A stretch of 64,000 nt of DNA from Portunus trituberculatus (GCF_017591435.1 NC_059283.1:6998512-7062511); one strand, 5' to 3'. Counted from the first letter of the stretch, positions 23,570 through 34,822 are shown. Translations and numbers: made by a program. The notes: generated from the letters alone by a model not told the origin.

Positions 23570-25069
23570 CCTGGAAAGCATTGAGTGTCTTGCGATGCGG
23601 TTCCCTTTCAAGTGTTCAAAATTTACACTCACGATAAAATTCAATCGCGTATGTCGTGGCGGTAAATACATCCGGGAGATACACTTTATAAGAATACACA
23701 CCTGGCTATGGCTGGACACGTGTGCGGGTACGATGCCGTCATAGAGATGGATAAATTATGGTAATGGTGGATATTTTCTAGTGGTGGATACATATCAGCG
23801 GTGAGCGGCAGCCGTGTTCCCCTCTGATGACGGTCTAATATGGCTGACGCATGCGCATTGATTATTCACGAGCGTCTCATTCCACAATAATACATATGTA
23901 AACGGTTGGGGTCCATTAGGTGATCGGGCCGAACCCAACAGCGGTTCCAAGCGACGCCCAGGCTGGTCCGGTTCGCCTGGCGGTTCTAGTATTGATGCCT
24001 GGTACTTACAACTCGCATCCAAACACAATCTGATACCTTTCCCATTATCCTGGCGGGGGTTTGGGTCGTCCGCGGCAGATAGGGAATATTAAGACATCCC
24101 TGAGAGGCGCGGCGAGGTGCAGGTAAAGAGGGAGACTGTCTGGACGGGCGGATACGGGCGGGGACGGCGGGATGGGCGGGATGGGCGCAGGAGTGTTCCC
24201 GTCCCTTCCCTGAGTGGTGGGAAATGCACCACTCATTCCTCATCTCCATACAATACCTCCCTCATCATCCTAAGCGGCGATGTGACTCATTACTCATTCC
24301 TTATAGTGCGTCTCATTCCCGGCGTGGTGGTTACGGCCCCCAGACGCTCCTCAAATCACCACAAAAAACAGCTTATATCACATTTTATCGCCGCTTTACA
24401 CCGAGGGGCGACAGATACGATTCTGCGCGCGGGGAAAAGTGAGGACAAACCACGAAAGTAATCTTGACCTCGTGAAATGCCTCGCGGGGAACGCATGCCT
24501 GGCGGGAACATCCAAGCTCATTGAGGAACACTGAACACCGAGCCCGCCTGAGTTCCGAAGCTACAGGACTCCGGAACAAAGAGACTGGAGAGACATTCCT
24601 GACACACACACACACACACACACACGTCGGGACAGACACGCACGCAGACACTGAAGGACATCCAACGTGCATATCCTACATTTTCCGTTTTCTTCCTATT
24701 CTTCTCCTTTGGAAAGGCAGTGAGGGGGACAAAAGGTAATAGAGGAGTGAGTGTCTTGTAATAGCAGCAGCCGGTGACCTCTGCATCAGTGTACTGAGTG
24801 ACACGCCGCCATTACTCTCCATTTCAACCCTCCCTCCTTCCGTCCCTTCCTGACCCTTCCCTTCCTATGAATAATACGACCCTATTACCTGTCTCAGATA
24901 ATTAAGTAAATTATAAGACGACAGTGTAACAGGTAGACAGGATGGCAGGTTGGGGAGGTCAGGTGCATGTGGGTGGAAGGGGAGGAGGGGTGTGGATGTG
25001 GGATGCCTTAAGAGAAGTGGAGAGGGATGTTATTTATAGTGTTACCCTTTAAATAGGATACAAAGGAAT

Positions 25070-25070
<1 letters not shown>
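23570..25070. other. unique GC-balanced patch with promoter-like motifs
   Basis: Microsatellite-poor. Around 23841-23860 it carries TGGCTGACGCATGCGCATTG, which contains an NRF-1-like CGCATGCGCA palindrome next to a YY1-like ATGGC. The minus strand has a donor-consensus GTT/GTAAGTAC near 23996-24005. A 122-codon plus frame ending at 24461 contains no methionine. A (CA)12 run lies at 24602-24625. I do not call a gene. Confidence 0.3.

Positions 25071-25102
<32 letters not shown>
25071..25102. repeat. (CT)n microsatellite, 16 units
   Basis: Pure run. Confidence 0.97.
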
Positions 25103-25104
<2 letters not shown>

Positions 25105-25227
25105 CACTCATCAGGTGACATAATACAAGGCAAGTGTTCCTCGTTGGTATTTACTGCCGGAGGGATTGTGTCTCACTGCTCGTGTTGATGCTGCGAGGTA
25201 CCACTGCTATCAATTCCCTCACAAACA

Positions 25228-25354
<127 letters not shown>

Positions 25355-25973
25355 CAATCTTTACGCTACTATCAACATTATATCAAGTCTTCACACTGTC
25401 CACTCCTATTTTGACTCTAGGTTTCCTCAGTTTTGAAATTACAGGTGTTATTTTTCTATATGTGTTTGTAGTGAGGACGCTTAAGTTCATTCATGGCTAT
25501 TCTGATCGTGGACGTAAAAAGCGTAGGAGTCACATGCGTTATTTTCATGAGTTCCACACATGGGGAAGTGACACAAAAGTTTACCGAAGTTTACCAAAGT
25601 TTACCACAGCGATGATGGAAAGCACGAACCGTCACAAGCTGCGGCCTTCCACACACACGCAGCAGGGATTCCAGCAAAGCCTTGGCGCCGCACCGCACTC
25701 AGGGGGGCGCCGCAGACCCTGGCAACGAGCAGCAAAGAGACGGTTCCCCAAGAAATTCCCCCGCGGCAAGATCCCATGTCCTCCCGCGACCTCTTGCCGG
25801 GGTTCTTCCTCCTGCCCCTTCAGACCTGGACGTCAATACATAAAGAAATTCGTTGTAAAATGCTCGCTGATCACTGTAATCCGCTAGACAATTCCGCCAG
25901 ACAATAAAATTCAACTGCCTGTCTTAACCCTCAGGCCGCTACACCTCCGACGGGAACCAACGGCGCATTGATC

Positions 25974-26075
25974 ATGGCGGCGGCAGGAAGGGTAGTGCGG
26001 AGCCATAAAGAAGCCGATCCGATAGAACATACGATCCAGGGCTTTATAAGAGGTCGTGATCCTGCCCCGAGGTGA
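25974..26075 (+). CDS. small ORF, 33 codons, possible first exon
   Basis: ATG at 25974 lies in a good translation context (A at -3, G at +4). It starts MAAAGRVVRSHKEADPIEHT and ends at TGA 26073-26075. A donor-like GAG/GTGACT overlaps the end at 26072-26073. The product is hydrophilic and unfamiliar. The surrounding 25830-26280 is microsatellite-free and GC-balanced. A frame this short is easily met by chance, and a conserved non-coding element is an equally good reading. Confidence 0.17.
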   Translation: MAAAGRVVRSHKEADPIEHTIQGFIRGRDPAPR

Positions 26076-26325
26076 CTGACGTGTCTCTCCGAGCCTATTC
26101 ACGGGTTGTGGATTGTCCTTTGTCGCTGGCGGTGTGCCGGGCTACCTCTTCGCTGCCACAGACCTCGCCTCGCACGGCATCACACTCGTGGCTCCCCGCC
26201 CTCCACCGCCATGGGATTATTCCGCCCCGCCACGACTCCACTGTTGCTTGGTGTGTCTTGGCTATAAACTACACTGACGAGGGATAACAGTATACACGAG
26301 GCAACGCACATATATCTCTCCCACG

Positions 26326-26330
<5 letters not shown>

Positions 26331-26407
<77 letters not shown>
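26331..26407. repeat. compound (TC)14(AC)25 microsatellite
   Basis: TC passes into AC at 26357-26358 with no spacer. Confidence 0.98.
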
Positions 26408-26410
<3 letters not shown>

Positions 26411-26419
26411 TCTTCGTCT

Positions 26420-27050
26420 CCCACGCCTACCTCTCCCTTTATCATCCTTTCTTCATCACCATTCTCATCCCTCATCATCACATTTCCACATCACTTCTAC
26501 CTCTCCTTCCTCTCACCGTTCTATCTTTAACAGCACCATCACCACCACCTCCTCCTCTTCCTCCTCCTCCTCCTCCTTCTCTTCTTCTTCCTCGTCTTCC
26601 CCGTCAGAGGTAAGTGCCACTCCCAGCACCTCTGTGGACGCACCTCAGACGCACCTGTAATTAACCTCCCATCAGGCTCAAAAGGTAGTCCCGCGTCCCT
26701 ACTAAATCTACTTCCTTTGGCCGTAACTCCTCGTGGTTCTGCAGGGTTTTGATCATAGGATATTTATATATATACATTTTTTTTTTGTTTCCATCCTTCT
26801 TGGCAATCCTTCACTTTTAATCTCCGTGCGTTTAAATTTGCCTTTTTTTTTTTTACCTTATTTTTTCCATAATATTTCGTCATGTCTCAAAGGCTAATGA
26901 ACTTTACATACGCTTTTCTTTCTTCTGGTTTAAGTTTAAAATAATGAACGTTCTATTAGCTAAGTCTTACGTAATTTTCAATCTTATTCCTATTAAGAAT
27001 CTATTTATAATTCTACACTTAACCCTACGCATTCTTTTTCTCTTTATTTT
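26420..27050. other. unique sequence; CCT-rich then AT-rich
   Basis: Imperfect CTC/TTC words at 26540-26600 precede AT-rich sequence with T-runs near 26780 and 26850. AG/GTAAGTGCC at 26608 is donor-like, but no exon is delimited. Confidence 0.5.
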
Positions 27051-27256
27051 TTCAATATTGGGACGTACTTTTATCACGAATTTTGGATGTGATTAGACTA
27101 TTTTATTTACATTGACCAGTGTTTATGGAGGTCAGAAGATTAATGGTCCAGAGTCTTCACTATTCTAACCCCCTTGAAAGTTTCAGAAGCTGTATAAAAT
27201 CACCAAATAGTAACCAGAATAAATATGAAGACTTGTCAGAATAGTGAAGGGGTTAA
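27051..27256 (-). mobile_element. MITE-like element, copy C (reverse orientation)
   Basis: Reverse-complement relative to copies A and B. The right end reads GTGAAGGGGTTAA. The interior carries GGTCAGAAGATTAATGGTCC, AGTCTTCACTATTCTAA and CAGAAGCTGTATAAAATCACC. The left end (TTCAATATTGGGACG) has lost the outermost CCCC part of the inverted repeat. Length is about 206 bp. Confidence 0.85.
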
Positions 27257-27259
27257 CCT

Positions 27260-27650
27260 ACCAAGCCGTCCTTAACAATACAATATCTCTTCACTACACT
27301 TCAATTCACACGTATCCGTTTCAATCCTATCTGCATCCTCTAATCCACGTTTCATTCTCCAATCAAAACTTCTATCCATCCTACCTAATCCATTTCTCTA
27401 ATCACTCCTTCTTCTCCTTTCCAATCCGCTACTACCTACATTAATAAAATTTCCTTGTCTAATCTATACACTAGTTTTTTTTTTCCGCAATGCACGCCTC
27501 CCACAATCTAATCCACTCCTCTCCCAATCTAGTCCACTCTTTTCCCTCCAATCAAGGCAGCGCACCAATCCAATCCACGCCCTTATCCCGAATCATCAGA
27601 AGCGGCCTTTACATCGCTCGCCGCTCACCTGCCAGAAGAATGTGAGTGAA
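27260..27650. other. unique sequence with an eroded short repeat
   Basis: TCYAATC-type words recur irregularly from 27290 to 27590 (AATCTAATCCAC, AATCCAATCCAC), suggesting a degenerate short-period repeat. No gene. Confidence 0.5.
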
Positions 27651-27659
27651 AAATGAAAG

Positions 27660-27777
<118 letters not shown>

Positions 27778-28256
27778 CATTTTAAAGGTGGGATGAAGCA
27801 TGCAAGGGAAAAAATAAAGTAAGTTTAGTTGGAATTTATGCATCAACTGAAAAATGCGACTTGATTTTGACTGCCATTAAAAAGAAGAGACAGAAAGAGA
27901 AAGAGAGAAAGAGAGAGTGAGGGAAAGGGGTGGGGGTGAGGCGAGTAAGGGCAGCAGCATACGACAAAATTACACGATAAAGAATAGAGGAATCGAAAAG
28001 CTATTGGAACATCTATGCAATTCTCGGTAAGTACGTGTGTCTGCATTGGATGGATAGAAGGGGGAAAAATATATAGATGTGTGAGCTAAAATAATGAATA
28101 AATAAATGGAATAAATGAAATGGAAACCTCATCTGCAAGTTTCGTGGCGTGAAGTAACACTCGGCTCAATAATCGCAAACTGGCATTTGTGGAATAAAAA
28201 AAAAATAAATAAAAAAATAGCCCAACTGAGAATAAATGTATACACTGACCCTCTCC

Positions 28257-28260
<4 letters not shown>

Positions 28261-28306
<46 letters not shown>
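28261..28306. repeat. (CT)n microsatellite, 23 units
   Basis: Pure run. Confidence 0.98.
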
Positions 28307-28309
<3 letters not shown>

Positions 28310-28470
28310 GGCGCCTACACCCACTGCCTGACAATTGCCTCTGATCACCCATCGACCTCGGCGTTGTTATGGACACTGCAACAAACTCTCTCTCCAACTA
28401 CTGTTTCCTGCAACATTTACAATAGTTTGGGTTTGTGATGGCAGAGGTGGGACGGGGAAGGGAGCCCAGG

Positions 28471-28526
28471 ACCAGGAGCAGGAGTAGAAGCAGGAGTAGG
28501 AGTAGGAACAGGAGAAAGGGAGGGAA
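28471..28526. repeat. imperfect (AGGAGY)n hexamer repeat
   Basis: Units AGGAGC, AGGAGT and AGAAGC alternate, with decay at both ends. Confidence 0.85.
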
Positions 28527-28720
28527 CGCCAACACGGACCAAAATTTCACCTCACGAACTACAGACCGAGGAATGAAGCTGAAGAGAATGGCTCATGGTC
28601 ACGCGGAACCGAGTCTGATCCCGCTGCGATAAGGTTCAGGGGCCGGGGAAGGGGATCGGAAGCAGGGAACAGGGAGAGGAGTGGAGAAGAAGAGTGGAAT
28701 GGAGAGAGAGAAGTGAGAGA

Positions 28721-28770
28721 GGTAGGCAGGCAGGCAGGCAGGTAGGTAGGTAGGCAGGCAGGCAGGCAGG
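28721..28770. repeat. (AGGC)n(AGGT)n(AGGC)n tetramer repeat
   Basis: Four-base units alternate as a GGC block, a GGT block and a GGC block, implying variants that spread by slippage. Confidence 0.93.
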
Positions 28771-29179
28771 GAGACGCACAACTCAACGCACTCCAATTCC
28801 AAACCCGAACTCAATTTGAAGCAAAGTGACTTAACTGAATTCAATATATGTATAACCCAAAGTAAATTAACAATCGTGGGTCATGAAAATATTTTGGGGC
28901 TTCAGCTTTTGCCTCGCGGTGATGGACAGGCGGAGTGAATTCTGCTGCTCCTCTTCCTTCCTATCCACTATTCCACTGCACCCCCTCCACTACTCACTCC
29001 TGTCCATTCTCACCGCGTCCACTTCTCCTCCACCTGTGTCTGGTTGAGTGTGGGTGGTTTCTCTTATCTTATCTGTTATTAAATGTGCACATGATATTAT
29101 TTCTGGATGTAAAGAGGGACTTAGTGGAGAGAGGGAGGGAGAACAGACGCTAGAAAGATGTGTAAAGTCCGTGGAGTTA

Positions 29180-29318
<139 letters not shown>

Positions 29319-29421
29319 AGCACACACATCAGCACACACAAAAGGGAAAAAAAAAAGTGTTCTATCTTTAGCTTCCAACCTTTTCTTACTCCCTATTCAT
29401 TCAGTTCAGCATCCCTCCAAA

Positions 29422-29432
29422 TCTCTCTCCCT

Positions 29433-29464
<32 letters not shown>

Positions 29465-29466
29465 CT
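29422..29466. repeat. imperfect (TC)n with CCC interruptions
   Basis: TCTCCC units grade into pure TC. Confidence 0.92.
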
Positions 29467-29469
29467 TCC

Positions 29470-30714
29470 TTAACCACTCAACCATCATCGGGGCAATATA
29501 CTCCATTCCTACAACCTACCTTCCTTTCCCTCGCTTCTCCCCTCAGCCTTTTCTACCTCTCCTTCCTCCCTGTCCTTCAACCCTACCTGCACACCTTTCC
29601 CTCCCTAGCAAGGCGTCAAACCCTCCGTATGGAACTCAACATGAACCAAATCTCCACTCCTGCACCGTCCACATGCTCAGAGGCTTAAGTTTTTTACCAA
29701 GGAGAATCGGAATGCTTTTAAGGCATTACGATCACTTCACGGGGAGCGAGGGGTGCACCGGGAGAGGAAAGGGACGAGGGACACGACGAGTAGGAAAGAT
29801 CAGCGAAATATGGGAAACGTGGAGGGGAAAAATATGGATTGAGGATGAAAGAGGAGGGATGAATGGAGAGAGAGGAACGGTGAGAGAGAGGTAGGGTGCA
29901 GTGAAGGGCTCTCACAGTTATGGATGGGGAGAAATGGGGTGGGGGTTGATAGGGGGAAGGGGTGGTTGGGAACATGGGTAATGGCCCGATACAACTTTGT
30001 GAATTAGAGTACGTGGATTTCCCCAAAAGAGGCGAGGGTTGAGGACCTAAACATCCGATGAGGCGAGGAATTAGGCATCGCACGTAACATTTTGCAAGAT
30101 TTCCCTCAGCGCTCCCGAGGCAGACACACAAAACACAACATTAAACAGAAACAGCAAACTTTACGTGATACACAAACTATACCAGAACTTCGCTACAATA
30201 CACGGAACTACATTAGCTTAATACACTATATTGCATTTACGAGACAGGGAGTCGGAGAAATTAACTTGTATTTGCTATGAATATGATTGCTTTTAATTGC
30301 CGTTCCTTCTTGTTTTGATACTGATGAATAGACCTTAGTAAATATAAATATAAAAGTAAAGAATAAAAATAAATATGAAAAGCAATGACGACACTATACA
30401 GACCTTGAAATATATATCTAGCAAAGTTCAAAGTTAACAAGGTCACACAGGAACACAAGACTCGTAACTTAATTAATACAAATCAAATATGAACATTACA
30501 AAAGGCGACAGAAAAATAAATACGAGATAAAAAAAAAAGGCCAAATATTCAGAACACCATGAGAAAAAAGAAGTCAAATTTCGAGTATGTCGAGGAAAAA
30601 AGGAAAATTTATACAATATCAGGAAAAAATATATTTCCAGTATGAGAAAAAAAAAAAAAAGGCAGAACGGCAAATTAAATGAGTATCGTAATTCAGAGCA
30701 CTAATAGAGGATCC
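29470..30714. other. unique sequence, no supported gene
   Basis: C/T-rich to 29640, purine-rich from 29730 to 30080, then AT-rich. Open frames on both strands follow those skews. Confidence 0.5.
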
Positions 30715-30960
30715 GAAACTATCCAGCGCGCTTTTCATAATAAAGTATTGAATCGTACCGGTGTGTGACCTTCAGGAGGCAACTAGCCAATGAAATTTAA
30801 TCACCAGCTGGAGGTAAAATTTGTGATTGGTTTTCATTTATAATGTCCCGCTAATGATCCGCTTGTAGATTATAATGGTGAAGGTAACTGCCCGTGGACA
30901 AGCCCATTAGGATATGTTGACCGCCACTTTTATTGCCAATTACCAGATGGGTATGCTATT
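30715..30960. promoter_or_regulatory. candidate regulatory patch with three CCAAT boxes
   Basis: CCAAT occurs at 30787-30791 (plus), 30826-30830 (minus, ATTGG) and 30936-30940 (plus). The first two face each other across a dyad AATCAC...GTGATT (30798-30803 and 30823-30828) whose loop holds the palindromic E-box CAGCTG at 30805-30810. TAAT words cluster nearby. The patch is free of repeats and sits about 1.2 kb from the exon at 31994-32151, but downstream of it in that gene's direction, so an intronic enhancer is more likely than a core promoter. Function is inferred from motifs only. Confidence 0.28.
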
Positions 30961-30987
30961 TCATTACCATTGTTATAACCACCATCA

Positions 30988-30988
30988 C

Positions 30989-31033
<45 letters not shown>

Positions 31034-31050
31034 CATTATTATTATTGTTA
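30988..31050. repeat. (ATT)n trinucleotide repeat, imperfect
   Basis: About 17 pure units, then ATC and GTT variants continuing irregularly to about 31160. Confidence 0.95.
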
Positions 31051-31166
31051 TCATTTATATTATTATCATTAATATTATCGTCATTATTTTTATCATAACC
31101 CTACTACTGTTTCTACTCCTGCTCCTACTATCACTACTACTACTACTAGTATTACTGCTACTAATG

Positions 31167-31490
31167 TTTTTTTTTTTTTTTTACGCTATGACCTATAACG
31201 CCTGTAAGTATACTTGAAGATTATGTATAGGAAACGCTGATCAACTCAGCTGTTCAGTGGCGCAGGCAATTTTATCTATAGTGGTACCCATATTAGGGAT
31301 CATATTACCACCCAAGCGCATCTTTGGTGTAACCATCTACGACCTGAGTATAATGGTGACATTTAGATAACTTTAAACCACTCAACAAATGGCATAGTTT
31401 CAAGGTGGTTCGTGGTGGGATTCGAACCTACGCGTGGACGTCTGCCCGATTCCACGCTCACCACCTTATCCACTACGCCATCACCTCCCT
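31167..31490 (-). mobile_element. tRNA-derived SINE
   Basis: On the minus strand the head reads AGGGAGGTGATGGCGTAGTG from about 31490. TGGCGTAGTGG matches the tRNA A-box (TRGYNNARNGG) and GGTTCGAATCC (about 31417-31427) matches the B-box. The spacing suits an internal RNA polymerase III promoter. The tRNA-like part does not fold into a complete tRNA with a matched acceptor, so it is not a tRNA gene. A tRNA-unrelated body of about 200 bp follows, and 16 T at 31167-31182 on the plus strand is the poly-A tail in this orientation. Both flanks are ACT-rich, so the target-site duplication cannot be told apart from microsatellite. Confidence 0.7.
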
Positions 31491-31508
31491 ACTATTACTA
31501 TTACTACG

Positions 31509-31561
<53 letters not shown>

Positions 31562-31583
31562 TACTACTACTACTACTACTACT
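31509..31583. repeat. (ACT)n trinucleotide repeat, about 24 units
   Basis: One TTC interruption near 31556. It abuts the head of the SINE. Confidence 0.97.
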
Positions 31584-31655
31584 GATTTTAATAACAATAA
31601 TATTTTTGTTACTGTTATTATTATGGTAGTTCTTATCATTCCTTTAACTGTAATT

Positions 31656-31657
<2 letters not shown>

Positions 31658-31706
<49 letters not shown>
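31658..31706. repeat. (TC)n microsatellite, about 24 units
   Basis: Pure run. Confidence 0.98.
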
Positions 31707-31708
<2 letters not shown>

Positions 31709-31993
31709 ATATACCTCTCACACTTGAGCGTTAATTAAAAACAAAGATAGTCAAATAAATAAATAAAATCTTCACTACCACCACTAGCAACTTTCCATCA
31801 TGACATCCACTATATTTGCGACACCAAAGACTGATAAACTTATGAATCTCACCACATTCATAATTCCTAACACACGAAGCACCAAACAAAGCATTCACTA
31901 CACTAGCCACAAGCAACACTCGCTACGGTAACTCAACACCACACTCACCGCACCAATATTCATCACATTCACCACACTCATCCCAGTACTCAC

Positions 31994-32151
31994 CGAAAGC
32001 ATGCGCGGAGGACGCCATCAGATCGCCGAGGCCGGAGAGGAGAAGCAGGAGGAGGAGGGGGCGAGTCCATGAGAGGGGCAGGGGGCGTAGGCCCCTGCCG
32101 AGCTCACAGCACCTCACCATGCTTAGGCTGGCCCCTCCCTCACTACCATGC
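31994..32151 (-). CDS. first coding exon with signal-peptide-like leader, unknown protein
   Basis: Seen on the minus strand. A pyrimidine-rich acceptor (CCTTCCTGTATTTGTGTTGCAG less its first base) ends at 32152. The ATG at 32120-32118 has A at -3 and G at +4. It encodes 42 residues plus one base: a basic N-region (MVRCCELGRGLRP), a hydrophobic core (PLLLLLLLSGLGDLM), then ASSAHAF with an A-X-A site suited to signal peptidase. Directly after comes a consensus donor G/GTGAGTAC at 31993, leaving phase 1. Codons are strongly G/C-ending. These features together suggest the start of a secreted or single-pass membrane protein whose later exons lie at lower coordinates or outside the window. An eight-codon upstream ORF (ATG at 32149) ends two bases before the main ATG. 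Caution: the Leu core derives from a CTC-rich tract, common by chance here. The protein family is not recognisable. Confidence 0.55.
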
Positions 32152-32255
32152 CTGCAACACAAATACAGGAAGGTCAATACATACTCAAACAACAACAACT
32201 ACAACAACAATAACAACAACAACATAGTATTCATAAACATTTCAGTATTTTCCCT

Positions 32256-32660
32256 CTAGTGTAAGTTATCATGGTTTTCAGGTGAGCTTTCGAGACTAGT
32301 TTCGCGTGCCTGCAACACAAACACCGGACACTCACTACAGTCACACAAACACATCACAACACTGCATTCCTAAACACTTCAATGTATTAACTCTAGTGGA
32401 AGCTTTCATGGTTTTCAAGTGTGTTTTCATGATTCCAACGATAGCTTGCCAAGTATTATGTATTAGTGGAAGTTTCTATAATATTTACACGTCTTTCAAG
32501 TATATTTTGATAGTTCCTACGAGTTAAAATAAATTCAATACAAGTGTAAATAATCACCGTTTTCAGGAGTGTTTTCATGATCAGCGACATTTCACCATGG
32601 ATTCTACACAAGTGGAAGTGATTACGAATTTCAAATATTCTTTCATGATAGTTCACCATG
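32256..32660. repeat. degenerate tandem repeat, about five units of 65-145 bp
   Basis: A block like CTAGTGGAAG, then TTTCATGGTTTTCAAGTGTG, then TTTTCATGATT recurs near 32258, 32394, 32462, 32540 and 32607 with uneven spacing and many substitutions. TTCACCATGGA occurs in the last two units. It is old and partly scrambled. Confidence 0.6.
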
Positions 32661-32849
32661 GAGCCTGCACCGTCAGCGAGGGGAAACACACAAGATAGTT
32701 ATCTCTGTGGCCTTTGAAAACAGTCAACATTTAAAAAATACGAGCCGCTACTCTAAACAATATTACACTTCTATTCAACTCACAGGAACAAAAAATAATT
32801 CGGAATAAAGTCCCTCGATAAATATAAATAAAATTACTCAAGGATAAAC

Positions 32850-32851
<2 letters not shown>

Positions 32852-32913
<62 letters not shown>
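32852..32913. repeat. (AG)n microsatellite, 31 units
   Basis: Pure run. Confidence 0.98.
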
Positions 32914-32915
<2 letters not shown>

Positions 32916-33239
32916 AGCACAACCTCCCACTAAGCACATATCTAAACACAATATTCTACAAACATAATCCGACATTCCCTCCAATAAAAAGTAAGGGATG
33001 TAATTACAGGACATGATGAAGATGGTGATGAAAACAATGACGAGAGTGATGAGCGCTAAGCCAGCATAATGCGGAGGCGGCAGGCAACAGGTGTGGACTA
33101 GCGGGGTTCTCATGCCTGTGGTCTGCCCTTAGTAACCCCAAAGACGCTCAGGTGAAGTCAAACACACATACACACACACAAGAGCACACGCACACTCACA
33201 CGTACGCACATATACATGCATTCATTTCATATTCTCAGC

Positions 33240-33890
33240 CAATTTTACTTAATTTTAAACATGCATTTGTAGTAAATTGGTTTTATTTTTACGGTTTTGT
33301 TTTAAGTTTAATCCATATTCGTCTATTTTATATATTTTGTTAATCTCTTATTTTTTCTATTATATTTCTGTTAATTCATTTCATTATAAGAGTGGATGTT
33401 GTTACGGCATGATTTGTTTTAACTTTAATCTTTCTTTTCTTCTCAATTTAGACAATATTTGTTTAAGTTCATAATATTATCAAGGTACTTATTCTTTTAC
33501 ACTAATTCTTTGACATCATTTTGTTATATTATCATTAAATAATAAGATATTTTTAATCTTAACCTTACAGTTATTCTTTTCTCACATTACATTATATTCA
33601 TTTAATTTATTCACATTATCAAAATATTAATCATCCTATTTCTTTTCCTTAACTCTCCTCTCTTGTACTGTTAGTGTGTTCCGACATATTTCATCGTAAC
33701 AATTTTTTTCCTCAAAGATTCCTTCAATATTCTCAAAGCCTCTTCTCCCTTTATCCTTTTCTTCTTTAATTAACTTCACCTCCTTTTTCACAAGCGATTA
33801 CTTCTCCTCCAAGCGACCTCTCTCCTTTTCTTCTCCCTTGCTTCTCGTGAAAGTCTTCCTAATCAATCTTCCTAATCACTCCCACCCTCA
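33240..33890. other. very AT-rich unique stretch, no gene seen
   Basis: Dominated by T on the plus strand; frames are Phe, Ile, Leu and Ser-rich. CA-rich words precede it at 33160-33210. Confidence 0.6.
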
Positions 33891-33972
33891 TTATGGGATA
33901 ATTAATTAGACCCATGATTCATTTAGCGACGGTGAATCTGGCTCTTGGCTTACGTGATCTCAGAAAGGCCAG

Positions 33973-33974
<2 letters not shown>

Positions 33975-34027
<53 letters not shown>
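33975..34027. repeat. (TC)n microsatellite, about 26 units
   Basis: Pure run. Confidence 0.98.
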
Positions 34028-34029
<2 letters not shown>

Positions 34030-34235
34030 GTACCGGCCAAGTTTGGTAAGTTTGTACGTATCAATCAATCTAATTATCTATCAGTTTGTCTATCATTATT
34101 TTTCTTCATCCCTTACAAAACTTATTTCTCCATCATTTCTCAGTTCCTACGTCTTGCTATGCCTATGCATTTTTCATTGAGTAAAACCACGACGAAATAC
34201 CACGCTAACTATAACTAATTTATTCACTCAACTAT

Positions 34236-34239
<4 letters not shown>

Positions 34240-34311
<72 letters not shown>
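34240..34311. repeat. (TC)n microsatellite, 36 units
   Basis: Pure run. Confidence 0.98.
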
Positions 34312-34313
<2 letters not shown>

Positions 34314-34778
34314 CTGAGCCACGCTAGCTAGAGTAACGCCATGAGAAAACTTTACGCTTATTAAACTACGAAGGTTGCTCTCCAGGGTAACGAATGATAT
34401 CTGGTTGATACAGCATTTACACCTGCTCTTCAGATACCAAATGTCACCTGTACATTATTAACACCGCAAGCACACAACCATGTAGCCTTTTCTGTAATCT
34501 CTTTGTGGATTATCAAATGTTCGGAACTCACCTAAATGTAACTTCATGGTTCCAAAGAGAGAAAAAATAATATACATCCTGAGTCCTTGCACCTATGAAT
34601 TGAAGTTCCCGTGTAAGGAGATCTAGAATTCAGCTTGATCTTTACGCTTGATGGTAAAAGGATAGCATTACTTGAACATGTTTCGGTGCTAATGATATAC
34701 TTGATTGTAAATATCTGTTTCTGTCTGTCTGTGAGTCTGTCTCCGCTACAATGATGATTATGTAAGTAAAGCTTATAT

Positions 34779-34782
<4 letters not shown>
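34312..34782. other. unique sequence, no gene seen
   Basis: Includes a short CTGT repeat at 34718-34732. On the minus strand, TTAG/GTGAGTTCC near 34530 is donor-like and follows a short ATG frame (MKLHL) in good context, which is too little to call an exon. Confidence 0.45.

Positions 34783-34822
<40 letters not shown>
34783..34822. repeat. (CT)n microsatellite, 20 units
   Basis: Pure run. The words GTAAGTAAAGCTTATATAAAAC before it and a GTAAGTACAGCTCATGTAAAAC-like copy after it are similar, so the flank seems duplicated around the tract. Confidence 0.96.

Noticed and set aside
24092..24461. 122-codon plus-strand open frame
   Set aside because: No methionine, no clear acceptor, preceded by an in-frame TAA; length is within chance expectation for GC-balanced DNA.
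25411..25887. 158-residue plus-strand open frame
   Set aside because: It has no domain, no splice signals and mixed composition typical of a chance open run.
28721..28770. CRISPR-like short direct repeats
   Set aside because: It is a four-base microsatellite without spacers; no CRISPR-like repeat-spacer structure exists anywhere in the window.
31400..31490. minus-strand tRNA gene
   Set aside because: A- and B-boxes are present, but the cloverleaf is incomplete and a long unrelated body with an A-tail follows, so a SINE is the better reading.
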